Numbered from the stretch's first letter, positions 23,151 through 36,213 are shown. The stretch is 64,000 nucleotides of DNA from Proteles cristata cristata (GCA_017311185.1 JAESUZ010000756.1:992001-1056000); one strand, 5' to 3'. Translations and numbers: made by a program. Notes: a model not told the origin generated them from the sequence alone.

Positions 23151-23267
23151 ATTAGATGGCTGTGTCATCAACCTAGTCATTTCCTGCCCAGTAGTTTCAG
23201 AAAAATATAGAAAACACAGAATCAAACAGAGTAACATCTAATAAGCACAGCACATTTTGTCTTTGCT

Positions 23268-23498
23268 TTAAATCAGGGATCAGAAAACTACAGCCCAGGC
23301 TGACTCTTCATTTTCTTCAATACAGTTTTATTTGCACACAACCATGCCCATTCATTCATTTACATATTGTCTATGGCTGTCTTCAGGCCTGTGGCAGTTC
23401 AGTAGGTATGATAGATACTGAATAGCCCACAAAGTCTAAACTATATACAATCTGGTCCTTTAGAGAAAAAGTTGGCCAATCTCTGCTTAAATCAATGA
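23268..23498 (-). mobile_element. MER5A-type hAT (Charlie) DNA transposon remnant
   Basis: Ends CAGGGATCAGAAAACTACAG and AAAGTTGGCCAATCTCTG are the imperfect terminal inverted repeats. The interior 'gttttatttgcacacaacca' and 'acatattgtctatggctg' match reversed MER5A. Non-autonomous, long inactive. Confidence 0.85.
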
Positions 23499-24084
23499 TG
23501 AAACTGGAAAGAAAACAAAACTACCTTGCTAGATATCTGACAAGAGGTAAAGGGAATTACAAAATAGAAAGACTCTATGAGCCATCTGTGAATCAACAAA
23601 GCCAGGACACTGTGTTTTCCAGTCCTGTCTCTTCAAGAAACATTCACTGGATGTTCATAGGATGCAAAACTTCATTTTCTACCAAGATGCACTCATTGGT
23701 CCCCCTATAAAATTCTGTTTTGTTTCCAAAACCATCTGAAAAGCTATGGCACCTCACACAATGGCTGTCTTAACACCATCCTCCAACAAAGTGGAGGAGG
23801 GAAGGAGGCCAGGGGGGATGTAAGGTTGGTCTTAGGAACACAGTAGGCACTTGGGAAATGATAACCATGACCGTGTGGTAACAGCTTTGTGTATCCTAAG
23901 CACTGAATATGGGGAACCATTCAGGGGAATTCCCTGGCACTCCCCATAAGCAACAAAGTCTTTGTTGACTTTGCAGTGTAGTAAGCCAAATTACAAAAAT
24001 GGGAATAGACTGAAAGTCCAGTTGTATTCTTTAGATTGTTTACAATTCAGGAACTAATAAACCAGAATACACTTGTGAACACAG
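23499..24084. other. Unassigned intron sequence
   Basis: No gene or repeat recognised. Confidence 0.5.
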
Positions 24085-24240
24085 AAGAGTGATGCTACTA
24101 TCTTCTACCAGCTGTATAGTCTTGCAAAATATTTAATTTCTTTAAGCCCAGTTCCTCTTCAGGAAAATGAACATAAATACCTACTTATCTCACAGAGTCT
24201 TCGTAAGGATTAAATGAGCTAATCTTATGGTGTTATTAAC
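24085..24240 (+). repeat. MIR SINE fragment
   Basis: 'ccagctgtatagtcttgcaa', 'aataaatacctacttatctc', 'cttcgtaaggattaaatgag' follow forward MIR. Confidence 0.7.
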
Positions 24241-24359
24241 ATCTGATTTTTCCAAGAAGGCATTGGCTACATTTAAAATGTAGCTTTCAACATCCTCCCC
24301 CAGATAAGACCTCTACTATCCAGAACAAACAAATGATGCCAATTTAATACAAATCCAGC

Positions 24360-24640
24360 CAACAAACATCTATTAATTATTTATAGTGTAGAAGGTACTA
24401 TGCTAAACACTACAAAAAAGGGAGTACAAAAATGAATGAAAGTTTGAAAGAACTGAGCTGGGAAGAAATACGACATATCTACAAAAAATCCTGGTATAGT
24501 TGAATGATAATATAATAAAAATGGAAACAAAGAGCAAGATAGAACCAAGATTTTTATGGGAAATAGGGAGGACCATCAGAGAAAAAGTAGCATTTAAACT
24601 TGCCATGGAGGATTTGAAAAGCACTATAGGGGAAGAAAAT
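24360..24640. repeat. Possible ancient interspersed repeat
   Basis: 'gaaggtactatgctaaacac' followed by 'acaaaaatgaatgaaag' resembles the common mammalian pattern 'ggcactgtgctaggcgc ... acaaaaatgaataagac'. Family not assigned. Confidence 0.35.
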
Positions 24641-25973
24641 AGAGGGGGGTGGAAAGACACAGGAAAAGGAATACAGTGAGTTTAGCAGAAAAGGAAGTCA
24701 ACCCACTGGGCAGGAGCTCAGAGTGTGAGGAGAACAAAGGCACTGGTACCCCAAGACAAGAAGCTGGCTGCCATGCCAAGGAGCAGAGACTTCAGTTCTT
24801 TTAAGCGCCGTGTTTCCTGGTCAGCCACCCAGTATTTCCCCATATTCTGTCACTGATAACACATTGTGAATAATTCCCCTTAAAATATAAAATTGAAGGA
24901 AATCCAAGGCACTTCTTGTCATAACATTTCTTTCACTAACTTGGGTCTTCTTTCTGGAGTGGGAGAGAAAGAGAACAACTTCTCAGAAGTACTGTGACTG
25001 CCCCATCACCAGGCTTATCTTCAGGAGGTCCAGAAAGAAGGCTTGAAGGGATTTGAGTCTCTACAAATTCTTGTCTGTTTCATGAAATTTGGGTATGTTC
25101 ATGGGAAGGCTTTTCAATTGTGAGTGCCCTTGGCCATGAATGTCATGACAGAAAGACAGAGAGATGCCAGAGGCCACAGTGGAGGAGGTGCAGGGAAGGG
25201 ATAGTGGTAAAAAGCAAGTTTCTTTGACCTCCATTTTCTGCTGACTATATATCACAATCCTTTACTAACCTTATTTACTGAATGCTGGTCACTGTGATGA
25301 GCAGGTAGAGGACAGAGTGATAATCAAACAGAAAATTGTCTAATCTAGTCATCATCAGAGACATACACTGACTGGAAGGGTCCCTCAGGAGACACAGGGT
25401 ACAAATGACAGGAAAGAGAAGCAACTAGAAGGCCAAAGCCCAGTAGAGAGACTCGCTAGCACCAGAGTCTAGGACTACAAAACACGGTGTCACCAGAAAG
25501 GAGTGGACTCCTAGGCACGACAATGAATAAATTCACTTAAAGTTAGGGAAAACATTTAGGTATGTTTCAAAAGGAAGGTCAAGCAAGGAGGGGAAGTACC
25601 ACCAACAAATAAACATTCGAACAGGATTGTGGGTGAGGGGAGAGACAATGAGCTTAGCGGAATTTCACGGAATCCCAGAATCCTGAAATGACAAAATATT
25701 TCAGGGTTTTGTGGCTCACACTGGGCACAGGCTAAGCAAGTCAACTGAAGCTGCCCCCACAGCAGTCTGAGGGAGTCGTCTGCTGCAAGAGAGGAGGTAA
25801 GTAAGTGGGAGGGAAAGGCATTTCTTTCTGACTCAATACTTCACTCCTCTTGTTGACATGGCTGGCTCATAAACAGATTTCTACCACAGCCACTGGCATT
25901 GCAAATGGTGAGATAACTGCTTGAGTCTGGTGGATAATTAGGTAAGAGGAGACATGGAAAACTGCAGTGTGTA
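24641..25973. other. Unassigned intron sequence
   Basis: No element recognised; GC content is somewhat higher than nearby. No splice-bounded coding segment seen. Confidence 0.5.
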
Positions 25974-25974
25974 T

Positions 25975-26019
<45 letters not shown>

Positions 26020-26042
26020 CATGCGCACACACATGCACACAT
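25974..26042. repeat. (GT)n microsatellite with CA-rich end
   Basis: An almost pure GT run to about 26016, then GCATGCGCACACACATGCAC. The GT-to-CA switch can fold back. Open frames on both strands across it are artefacts. Confidence 0.95.
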
Positions 26043-26330
26043 GTATGGGCACTCACACAAATTCAGGGGGGCTCATGCCTGCTGTATCTCTGCATGGTTC
26101 ACTATGTATATCTTAATGGCTCATCTGAATGGCTCATTCTCTGAATATTTGAGAAAAACATCTCAAAACATTTTGGAATGCAGAACTTCATTTTGGTCTG
26201 GTCCTTCCTTGCACATGAAAATAAAGGCTGATTTTTGATGGACTCTGCACCCAAACACTAATAATCTACAACAATACAGTTTGTGAGTCTGCAAAAATAC
26301 GAAACCTTATATAAAATAAAGCAGAGGGAC
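26043..26330. other. Unassigned intron sequence
   Basis: Nothing recognised. Confidence 0.45.
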
Positions 26331-27865
26331 TTCTGGTTCAGGGAAAGGGACAGAGTATTCCCACATTGCCTCCCTTCTCTCCTGAGGTTGGACTAGTACA
26401 GAAATTAGAGCAGAGGAAACCTAACACACCAGAGGTAACTGGGTTCTTTCTAGAGGCTGGAAATACACACATGCAAAGCACCCTGGAGCAATTATCAGAA
26501 TAGTTCATAAAAGAACTGCATTTCAGAAAAGTTTAGAGAACTATGTCCTTCCCCCCCTCTCATCTAATAAACCTGGTCCTTTAAAGCCTATACCCAAAGC
26601 CTTAGCTCTGTGTGTTAAAACCATGGGTGGCCTGAATGAATAAGGTTCCTGTCAGGGGTTTTGATGCCAGAGAGAGACCAAGAAACTCGAGATCTTAACT
26701 ATCAACTGAAAGAAGAAAAATAAATCAAGAAGGCAGCTCTGACCACAACCATGCACAGAGGAAGTCTTCTCTAACTTGACACTGCTCCGACTCACCTTTC
26801 TGCTTGCTCTCTCCCATCAGCCAAGAGGTATGCCAGCAGGAGGAAATGCCCCACCCACTGACCCAGAACTAGATCAGCTCACCCAGTGTGGGAAGAGGCA
26901 TTGTCAGGGAAACAGATTCCCACAGTCACAGTGAAATCTATGACCAGCTACTGTACCAACCTTGACTCTAACTAATAAATGTGAACATTACAAACGGTCC
27001 ACAATGGACCATTGGCTGTTTAAAGAAAACGAAGAGCAAGCAAGCAAGAACCTAAGATGAACAAACAGAATTAATAAGCCATAAAAAAAATAAATTAGAG
27101 ATAATTCTGGGAATACAAGAATACTTTTACAAATCTTTTCCATCCTCAGAGAGATCTATAACAGGTTACTATACTCATAAAGCAGGAGAAGACTTCCATG
27201 AAACAGGAGTATGGCGGGACTGGATTCTTTGTCCTTCACAATCTTTATTTTCCTGACCTCATTCTAAATAAAGGAAAGCAAAGTAAGATGAGCAATGCAG
27301 ATCTGAGCAATGACAACATGCAACAGAGATTTGCTGATCCCACTGCAAAGAGTGAGAGCAAAATAAAGCTGAAACTTAGGGATAATGGTGGAGGCATAGC
27401 AGAAGATACAGTAAGGATGTTGAAGGAGGTGGCAATTCTGGGCTTTGTGGGGGGGGTATCTCTGAGGACAGAAACAAAATGTTTGTGCCATCGCGTTCTG
27501 CACTCAAGTATACGCCTAATCAGCTACAGATAAGAGTGAGTTCTTTCTAAGTACTGAGGGACGTAAACATAGGGTTTCAGAAAAAAAGAATACACATAAC
27601 ACGTTCTTAAAAATTAAAAAATACGATTACCAAAATTGAAAAATTTAAATGCAAAGATAGATTTAATAATAAATAAGTCATTGACATGACTAATAAATAA
27701 GTCAATAAGTCATTGACATGACTAAAGATCTAATAGATGGTGTACCAAAGTGAAAATTACCCAAAATGTAGTGCAAAAAGAAAACAAAGGTAGGAAACCT
27801 TAATAATCTCAAAGGCATGAAAGATAGTGATAGGAAATCCAATATCTATCAAAAAGGCTTTCAAG
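26331..27865 (+). repeat. Possible decayed old L1 5' region
   Basis: A-rich, with 'ggttactatactcataaagc', 'taataatctcaaaggcatg' and other strings reminiscent of old L1 5' UTR/ORF1 DNA, but too diverged for a firm call. An imperfect direct repeat of 'aataaataagtcattgacat' lies at 27667-27722. Confidence 0.3.
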
Positions 27866-27880
27866 AAGGAAAGAATAGAG

Positions 27881-28093
27881 GGGCGCCTGCGTGGCTCAGT
27901 CGGTTGAGCGTCTGACTTCGGCTCAGGTCATGATCTCGCGGTTCGTGGGTTTGAGCCCCGCATCGGGCTCTGTGCTGACAGCCAGCTCAGAGCCTGGAGC
28001 CTGTTTCAGATTCTGTGTCTCCTCTCTCTCTGACCCTCCCCTGCTCATGCTGTCTCTCTCTCAGAAATAAATAAAACATTTAAAAAAAAAAAA
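27881..28093 (+). mobile_element. Young felid SINE, perfect 15-bp target duplication
   Basis: Head GGGCGCCTGCGTGGCTCAGT with intact tRNA-like B box region (GTGGGTTTGAGCCCCGCATC). AAGGAAAGAATAGAG at 27866-27880 and 28094-28108. Confidence 0.95.
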
Positions 28094-28349
28094 AAGGAAA
28101 GAATAGAGACAATAATGGGGAAGAGGAAAACCAAAACATTTTCTTCTACTGAAGAAAATTTCACTTAGCTGAAGTGAAGAAAGAAGACTTCAACTGAAAG
28201 ACTTATTGAAGCCTCACAGGATTAAACAAAATGTCTTACACCTAGGGACATGATAAGGAAGTTTCATCATTCAGAGGATAAATAACAGTTTCCTAGAAGA
28301 AACTGATTTCTCAAAGAAATAAGACTCAGACTGATATCAGAATTTCTCG

Positions 28350-28580
28350 GAGCACCTGGTTCCATCAGTTAAGCCTCCAACTCTTGATTTCGTCTCAGGT
28401 CATGATCTCACAGTTTGTGAGGTCAAGCTCTGTGTTGGGGTCCACGCTGACAATGCAGAGCCTGCTTGGGATTCTGTCTCTCTCCTCCCTCTCTGACTCT
28501 CCCCTGCTCATTCATGCATTCTTTTTATCTCTCTCAAAAATAAATAAATATTTTTTAAAAATAAATTAAAAAAATAAAAA
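28350..28580 (+). mobile_element. Older carnivore SINE
   Basis: Diverged head 'ggagcacctggttccatcag', then CAGGTCATGATCTCACAGTT, 'gcagagcctgcttgggattc' and an AATAAATAAATA tail. No target duplication seen. Confidence 0.88.
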
Positions 28581-29706
28581 CATCATTTGCAATCGCACTA
28601 AAAGGATAAAATACCTAGGAATAAACCTAGCCAAAAATGTGAAAGGCTTGTACCCTAAAAACTATAATAAACACTAACGAAAGAAATTGAAAATGATACA
28701 AACAAATGGAAAGATATTCCAGCCTCATGGGTAGAAAGAATTAATATTGTTAAAATATTTATATTGCCCAAAGTTATCTACAGATTCAATGCAGTCCTTC
28801 TCAAAATACCAACAGCATTTTTCACATAACTAGAACAAATACTAAAATTTGTATGGAACCACAAAAGAGTAGCCAGTGTAATCAAGAAAAGAACAAAGCT
28901 AGAGGTATCACAACCCCAGATTTCAAGATCTACTACAAATCTAGAGTAATCAAAAAGTATGGTACGGATACAAAAATAAACACATAGATCAATGAACAGT
29001 ATAGAGAACCCAGAAATAAACTCACATTTATATGGTCAATTAATTATGACAAAGGAGGCAAGAACATACAATGGGGAAAAGATCATCTCTTCAATAAATG
29101 GTGCTGGGAAAAATATAGAGCTACATGTAAAAGAATGAAACTAAACCACTCTCTAACACTATACACAAAAACAAACTGAAAATGGATTAAAGACCTAAAT
29201 TAAAGACCTGAAACCATAAAATCCTAGAAGAGAACATAGGCAGTAATTTCTCTGACATCAGCCATAGCAACATTTTTTCTAGGTATGTCTCCTAAGACCA
29301 GGGAAACAAAAGCAAAAATAATATATTGGAACTACACCAAAAGTAAAAAAGTTCCTTCATGGCAAAGGAAACCATCAACAAAATAAAAAGACAGTCTACT
29401 AAATGGGAGAGATATTTGCAAATTATATATCCAATAAGGGGTTAACATCCAAAATATATAAAGAACTTACACAGCTCAACACCAAAAAGACAAACAGTCT
29501 GATTTTTAAAATGGGCAGAGCATTATTAGGTATTAATCCAAAGGATACAAAAATACTGATTCAAAGGGGCACATGCACCCCAATGTCTACAGCAGCAATA
29601 TCAATAATAGCCAACTTCTGAAAAGAGCCCAAATGTCCATTGACGGATGAATGGAAAGAGCCCAAATGTCCATTGACGGATGAATGGATAAAGAAGATGT
29701 AGTATA
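28581..29706 (+). mobile_element. Old L1M fragment (ORF2 distal half)
   Basis: 'actaaaaggataaaatacct', 'gttatctacagattcaatgc', 'cttcaataaatggtgctggg', 'agacagtctactaaatggga' are L1M ORF2 sequence after the RT box. Many stops. A deletion near 29515 removes most of the zinc-knuckle region. The right end is cut by a SINE. Confidence 0.85.
29621..29688 (+). repeat. Tandem duplication, period about 33-34 bp, in L1M
   Basis: AAAGAGCCCAAATGTCCATT plus GACGGATGAATGG occurs twice in direct succession with no mismatch over about 33 bp. The lack of divergence implies it is younger than the surrounding L1M. Confidence 0.93.
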
Positions 29707-29919
29707 GGGGTGTCTGGGTGGCTCAGCCAGTTAAGCGTCCGACTTCGGCTCAGGTCATGATCTCATGGTTCCGTGAGTTCAAGCCCCGCATTGGGCTCTG
29801 TGCTGACAGCTCAGAGCCTGGGGCCTGCTTCAGGTTCTGTGTCTCTCTCTCTCTCTGCCCCTCACCTGTTCATGCTCTCTCTCTCTCTCTCTCTGTTTCT
29901 CTCTCTGTCTCTCAAAAGT
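29707..29919 (+). mobile_element. Felid SINE
   Basis: Forward copy, GGGGTGTCTGGGTGGCTCAG, GACTTCGGCTCAGGTCATGA, with an expanded CT run at 29874-29894. It ends the L1M match on its left; no target duplication identified. Confidence 0.92.
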
Positions 29920-32533
29920 AACTAATATTCACCCAATAATGTCGTGAATGTCAGTTATGTAATCAATTTTTGTATGAAACATGAATATATTTTAGAACTA
30001 CAGCATAGTAATTAGAAATCATGACAATCTTGAAAGAAGTGGTTTGGAGAAGCAAAACAACATAGCTTTTGCTTCTTAATTTATAAACTTCTTTATCATT
30101 TAGATTTTTTAATGAGTCTATATCTATCATATAACTAAGAAAATAGTCAGAGAATATGAGCAATATATTACTCCCAAATGAAGAAAGTTCTTCAAATCAG
30201 TATAAAAAGGTCTACAACAGCGTATGACTTAATTATTAGGTTAACTTTATTAGTGTTTGGCAAAGTAACATCTATCTCTAAATGAATAGCACCAATTGCA
30301 TACTACCTAGAGCCTTAACAATTTCATAATTAATGAGTTATCCAGTTTATTATAGGGAAGAAAACCAATCTGTATCTGTGAAGTAGTTATCATCTTTGCA
30401 GATTATTTACATACTTCTTGCCCTACAACCTAAAATTCTTAGCCTATGTTGACACCCCAGGGTTCAGTGTGTTACAGACTGAAAGAGAATGTTATCTAAT
30501 TCATTTCACATTGCTTTCCAGAAGAGCCATAATAATTGGAAGATCCTGTCTTCTTCAAGGTAAACAATATATCTCCCTTCTACTAATGAGTATCATCAAA
30601 AGATCACCATGAAACTATCTAGAGGAGCTACCAAATGCCACAAACATCAAAATTTAGGGACCTATCTGAAAAGAAAGTGCAGTATGTTGATTTCAAAGTT
30701 TTTTCTTGAAGAAAAGTAATTATTATAAAATTTATGCCCAGTATTATACAAACTGGCTGGTGAGGAGAAAGGTAGCTGGAATAGAATTAGTGACAAATCA
30801 GCTAAAAATGCCTCAAAAAGACCTTGATAATAAATAATCACAATAGACTATTCTAAAAATCACTCATAATGAGTTATTCTTAAAACACACACACACATAA
30901 GACAAAGAATTCTCTCACTGACTCTGACAAATATCAGAATTTTCTACAGATTCTATTTACTTACTGGCTACTGTGCCGTATGGTAGAAACTCTAGTTTAA
31001 ACTATAAATGATATGGATATCACTTTATTTACATGCAGAAGAGCAAAGAGTGAAAAACATTTTATCAGCCAATTGTTATACAAATGGAAATGTAGTTATT
31101 AGGTCCTTTATACCATTTAAGGGATCATAAAAACAGCAACATAATGATATGCCAGGCTTACAAGTTGGGTCTAAAAGAAATTTTAGAATATCTTCTACAA
31201 TATTTTGAGAAATGCAGCATTATTGGCACAGGCATATAGTTTCTCAAGTAGAGCTGAAGGGCAATGTTCATTTGGAAGCATCGGTTTGACTCTTTTTATT
31301 TTAATGGAAATTTCTTCACATTATTGTAAAGAATCATGTATGAACAAGAGAATTTAAAAATTCAGTCTGCCCATGAAAAATATGATCAGGTAGAGGTACT
31401 TCTGGCATGTGATACTCTACTCTGAGCTTGCAGCACTTTTTAAACTTCAAAACAGAAACCAAAAGGATTTAGAATCCGTATGGCCAGAAGGCCCTACTTT
31501 GTCTCCAGTCATAAGAGAGCTCTTCCACCAGAAAGCGGTAGATAGGCAGCCAGAGAGAAGTGCTTCTAATGGGAAGAAAATTACGTTTGGGTTTTTTGTT
31601 TTTTGTTTTTTGTTTTTTTTGTATTGAGAAAGAGTCTAAAACTCGACTTCTAAAACTGTTTTATCTTTTTAGGGATCACATAAAGGGTAGAAACAAAGAT
31701 CAGTGAGAAGCAAGCCCCTCAGAATCCCAAGATGGCTCCAAGGGATAAAGTATCACTTGGGCATTGACTAAGATATCAAAAGAATTAGAGGACAATCTGT
31801 ACCTCAGTTAAACATCCACATCAGGCTTCACATTTCACTTCCTACTCTTTAGCCCCCATATACCTGTCAAGATGCTACAGTTTTATTTTCTAGCAAAAAA
31901 TACTTAAGGAGTTTCATATTTTAGGGTAACAAGTGGGATGAGGGTAATGGAGGTCCAAAGACTGCAAAGAAGCAAATTAACGAGTCTGCATTCTGTAGGT
32001 GGGACTTACGCTGGCCTCACTTGCACTTCCATAAGGCAAGTCTGCAGACAACTAGGCTTTCACTCTCTGAAAAAGACATAGGAAAATTATAAATCTGGAG
32101 AACTTAATCAGTCTCAGAAAAGCTTTGTTTTGAATCCCACTGTTCCAAAACTCAGCTCAAGCTACACGCAGAGCCTCCAATCAGCATTTCTAGTTCCTCA
32201 CGGTTACAACTGAATGGAGGTCAAATATTTATGATAAGCTTCCAAAAACAAGAGCCAAAGAAAAGGAAGGAAGGAATGGGGAGACAGAGGGAGACTAGGA
32301 AAAAGAGTTAATTCAGGTAGAAGAAGAAAGGTGATTTGAAAATACCTATAACTAACCCAACTAATATCCCCTGGGAGACTAAAAAGGGCACTGTACCAGT
32401 GAGCCAAAATCCATATCAAGAAAAATGTATAAATTATTCATTTTACATGTTTTAAAAGAAACCTTTTGAAGACAAAGAATATCTCCTAAAAATTAAAAAT
32501 GGGCCAGAAATTATTTTCTAAAGTTCACTGTAA
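29920..32533. other. 2.6-kb repeat-poor intron
   Basis: No transposon recognised over 2.6 kb, unusual for this window. Contains a TTTTTTG simple tract at 31589-31620 and a short CA run near 30884. No coding exon recognised. Confidence 0.5.
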
Positions 32534-32546
32534 GAATTGGAAGGTA

Positions 32547-32769
32547 GGGGTGCCTGGGTGGCTCAGTCGGTTGAGAGTCCAACTTCGGCTCAGGTCACGA
32601 TTTCATGGTTCGTGGCTTTGAGCCCTGCATCAGGCTCTGTGCTGACTGCCAGTTCAGAGCCTGGAGCTTGTTTCAGATTCTGTATCTCCCTCTCTCTCTG
32701 ACCCTCCCCTGCTCACGCTGTCTCTCTCTCTCTTAGAAATAAATAAAACATTAAAAATTTTTTAAAAAG
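32547..32769 (+). mobile_element. Felid SINE, perfect 13-bp target duplication
   Basis: CTGACTGCCAGTTCAGAGCC form with CTTAGAAATAAATAAAAC tail. GAATTGGAAGGTA at 32534-32546 and 32770-32782. Confidence 0.95.
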
Positions 32770-32782
32770 GAATTGGAAGGTA

Positions 32783-33789
32783 AAATGAATTTAGATTGAA
32801 GAAATCTAAAAAAGTAGCCTTTATCACACAACCCCCCCACCAAAAAAAAACCCCAAATTTGAAAGGATCCTCTGAGCCTGTGGCCAGCACAATGAATGAA
32901 AAAGACATAATCATGAAACTTGAAAACACCAGAGATAAAAGAGCCAAAAGGCTTGGGTGAGGAAGAGGACTATATTAAAAGAATCAGTAATAATACTAGC
33001 AACAGATTACTCAGTAGCAACAAGGGGAATTAGAAAACAGTGGATAAATGGCTTCAAAAGAATAAAGGAAAATTCCATACCCAGTCAAACTATCATTTGC
33101 CTAGACCAGTAGGAAAGAAAACATTTCCAGACATGCAAGAACTTTAAAAATGCAGCCAATGTGTGCCCTCTCTTAGGAAGTTCCTCAAGAATTTATCCCA
33201 TAAAGTAAGACAAGAAAATAAACCATTTGAAGAGGGCACAGGATCACAACTGGAGCAGAAAGATGGAAGATTTTGACAGGTATTACTCCAGGGGTAAAAA
33301 GTCTAAGTTTGTATTTGAGCACATGAAAAATGTTATTGATTAACATATCACACAAATGTTGAAACATGTGGAAAAAAATCAGTTTAAAAACTGGACAAGG
33401 GAGAACATGACACAGTTGTTAACCACAGAAAAAATGAAATGTTTGAAGAGAAAGTAAAGTGTGGCTCTAATTCCCTATGTGTGGCTCAGCAATAGGTACT
33501 ATTTACGTGTGACAGTAATGATTTAGTCATAATATCACAATGTAAATGTGATATAATTATACTGGAGGAAAGGAAAAAAGAGAAAACTGTGTTGAGTAGG
33601 GAGAAGTTAAATTATCTCCCACAGTTGTGAGTAAAGCATTAATGGGTCTTAAATTGATAAATGGGTCAAGAAACGTCGGCATACAACAAACAGTATATAA
33701 CTGCACCTGTTGATACCAGGGAAAGGGCAATAAAATTGGAAACTTGTTTCTGAAGTGCGAACATGAGAGAATAGTTATTTATCATAAAA
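32783..33789 (+). repeat. Unassigned, with a possible HAL1/L1ME-like remnant
   Basis: Around 33045-33290, 'acccagtcaaactatcattt' and 'acatttccagacatgcaaga' resemble the ORF1-side region of old L1/HAL1 elements. The rest is not assigned. Confidence 0.35.
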
Positions 33790-33970
33790 CTTAGTATGGT
33801 ACTAGACTTTTACAACTAAGTATGTCTATTATCTCAACACAACAACCCTAGGAAATGTATACTAGTATAGATGACAAAAGGTTCAAGAGATTGATTTATC
33901 CAAGGTAAATCACCTGATTAGTAGCAAAAAGAGATTTTCAACTGAAGACTGTCTGACTCATGAGTACTTT
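33790..33970 (-). repeat. MIR SINE fragment
   Basis: 'caacaaccctaggaaatgta', 'atttatccaaggtaaatcac' and 'aactgaagactgtctgactc' follow reversed MIR. Confidence 0.7.
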
Positions 33971-34989
33971 GTCTGTGCTCAACCAGCTTCTAACACGCTG
34001 CTTCAGACTACCTCTGAAAGGACACTACTGTATAAATAACATCAGTAATTAAAAGCATTGCCCAAAGTTTCTCTTCAAATCTGTAAACCACTGGTCCAGT
34101 TACATGTCAGTAGTTTTCTCCAACTCTATTCTCACCATCCGTGTCACACTTTGATAGCACAGTTCATCAGTAGTATAGCTATCCAGTAAAATTATCTATG
34201 TTCATCTTTTTTCTCTTCGTTTATAGGTAGAAAAAGATCTCGGCACCTCTTCTCTTACAGAAAATCAAAAATTATCATGTGGCTTCATTTACAGCAGCCA
34301 CTTAAACCCATGTCTTTTGATTTCTAATCCCAGTCCTTGTGGTCTGGATGAGTCCCCTGGATAAACTGTCCTGATTTGGCTTAGTGAAGAAGACGATAAA
34401 CTTCCATTAGTAGCTGCTTTCCCATGTGTACCGTGGAACTTTCATTTGTAAGAAATCTCAAGTGCCTTGCCTCATTGACTGGACTGTTTCAGGGCTTCTG
34501 GCATTAAGATGCTCTTGGCTTTTTCTTTTGTTGGTCTGATTGTTTTAGTTTACTTCCCAGCCCTTGCTTTTGGTTTGTAAAGAAAGAAAACTCAATGACT
34601 ATTTCATTCTTTGCCCAATGGCTACGTAAGATTCATTTGTGTTACAAATGGTATTACATCAACTAGAAGCACTCCATCACACCTAAGGATACCTGCCCAA
34701 GCTGTGATCACATCAAAGCAGGCAGGAAGGTAGCAGAAAACTCTTTTGGGGGAGCTCCAGTGGTCTCTGCAGGGAACAAAGAGTGCAACTAACATGGGCT
34801 TAAGTAACCCACTTGAGTTTTGAGCAACCACAGAAATTCTCCTCAGAGTCTCCTAAAGAGCTTCAGGATAAAGCTACACAGAATGCAGGTTTTCCACACA
34901 CATCTCTGAGCGGATCCATGAAGAACCCCACTTCAGAGACTCCCTTGAACCAGCAGAACTCCTAGAAGATGCAAGAGGTCCTTGACCTG
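33971..34989. other. Unassigned intron sequence
   Basis: No gene or transposon recognised. Confidence 0.5.
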
Positions 34990-35690
34990 AATTGCAAGGG
35001 ACAAGCAGCACGCCTGTGGACCCTACTCTCTCTCTCACAGAACTGCCGTCCCAGTTAAATGCAACTCTCCTCCAGCTGCTCCTGTAGCTGAACTGACAGA
35101 AGAGAACAGACTCCTCAACCTCTCACATCTTTTCTATCACCCTCACTCTCAGCTGATGACCTTCCTCCTGATTGCCTAGGACTTGGGGTAATCAGAGGAG
35201 CCCACAGGACCACGCCTGCCTGTGGACCCTGCACCTAAACTCGACCCTCCTGCCCACCCTCGTACGGGAAACCAATCCCTTTGCCAGGGCACTAGGTTCT
35301 ACCCTTTTCTACTCTGTGATTCTTCCCTCTCCCTCCTTTGCAAGAGTTGTTTGTACTTGATGTTTCCAGTTCCTTTCCTCTCAATCTCTTATGAACTCAC
35401 TCCAATTAGACCCTTGCCTTGACAGATCCATCAAAATTGCCCTTGCCAAGATCATCGATGACCTCCAAATTGCTAATTCCAATGTCCAGTTATCAATTGT
35501 CAGTGTTCTTGACGGAAGAGCAACAGTTGACACAACTGATCACTCTTGCTTCCTGTACTTTCTTCATTGTTTTTCAGATGCCATAGGGAGAGGGAGTCCA
35601 ATGTCAGGTCCTCTTCTCTCTGACTTTGGTCTTTGGTCTCTCTCTCTCTCTTTTTACTTTGATGAAATCATGAATCTAGGCAAATAGTGG
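34990..35690 (+). mobile_element. L2 (RT-coding part), left piece
   Basis: 'attgcccttgccaagatcat', 'cgatgacctccaaattgcta', 'gttgacacaactgatcactc' correspond to L2 'cccttgtcaaggtcaccaatgacctcc ... gacacagttgatcactcc'. A frame at 35391-35687 is an L2 RT relic. The next part of L2 appears at 38018. Confidence 0.75.
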
Positions 35691-36196
35691 TGACTAAAAC
35701 TATTAGAAAAAGGTTCATAGAAAACTTAATAATGGATAAATTGTTAACATTTGATTAATCTTAACATCACTAAAAATGGTATTTCCACATCTTATTGCCT
35801 CCTGATGCAGTTCAATAGTCTTCTTACCAATCATATTAAACAGGATGTTGATTAAGCCTTAAGACCTAATGTTAACAGGTAATGTTAACAGGTAATAAAG
35901 ATAATAAAGTTAAGAGATAATAAAGAAGGAGATTATAAGAGATTATGCTAAATGCCATCAAAAAGATTCAATTGGCCAACTCCCAAATTGTAGAATAGTT
36001 TAGAGGAAACATGTCCTGTTTCTTCAGCAAATAAATTTTTCAGCAAGAAAATAAAGGAAGGTGCACTATTTAGACTTTGTTTGGACCCCGACTGAAACAA
36101 ACTAACTATAAACAGACATTTTTGAGGTGAGCAATAAGGAAACAAAGAGCATAATCTTAAAAGATTATTATTTATTTTACTGTCAAATATTGTCAT
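35691..36196. other. Unassigned; small direct repeats
   Basis: 'aggtaatgttaac' is repeated at about 35876-35895, followed by repeated 'ataataaag'. Otherwise unassigned. Confidence 0.5.
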
Positions 36197-36213
36197 GTAT
36201 GGGTTGTATTTTT

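Noticed and set aside
35391..35687. 98-codon frame as a host gene
   Set aside because: It is a fragment of L2 reverse-transcriptase DNA.
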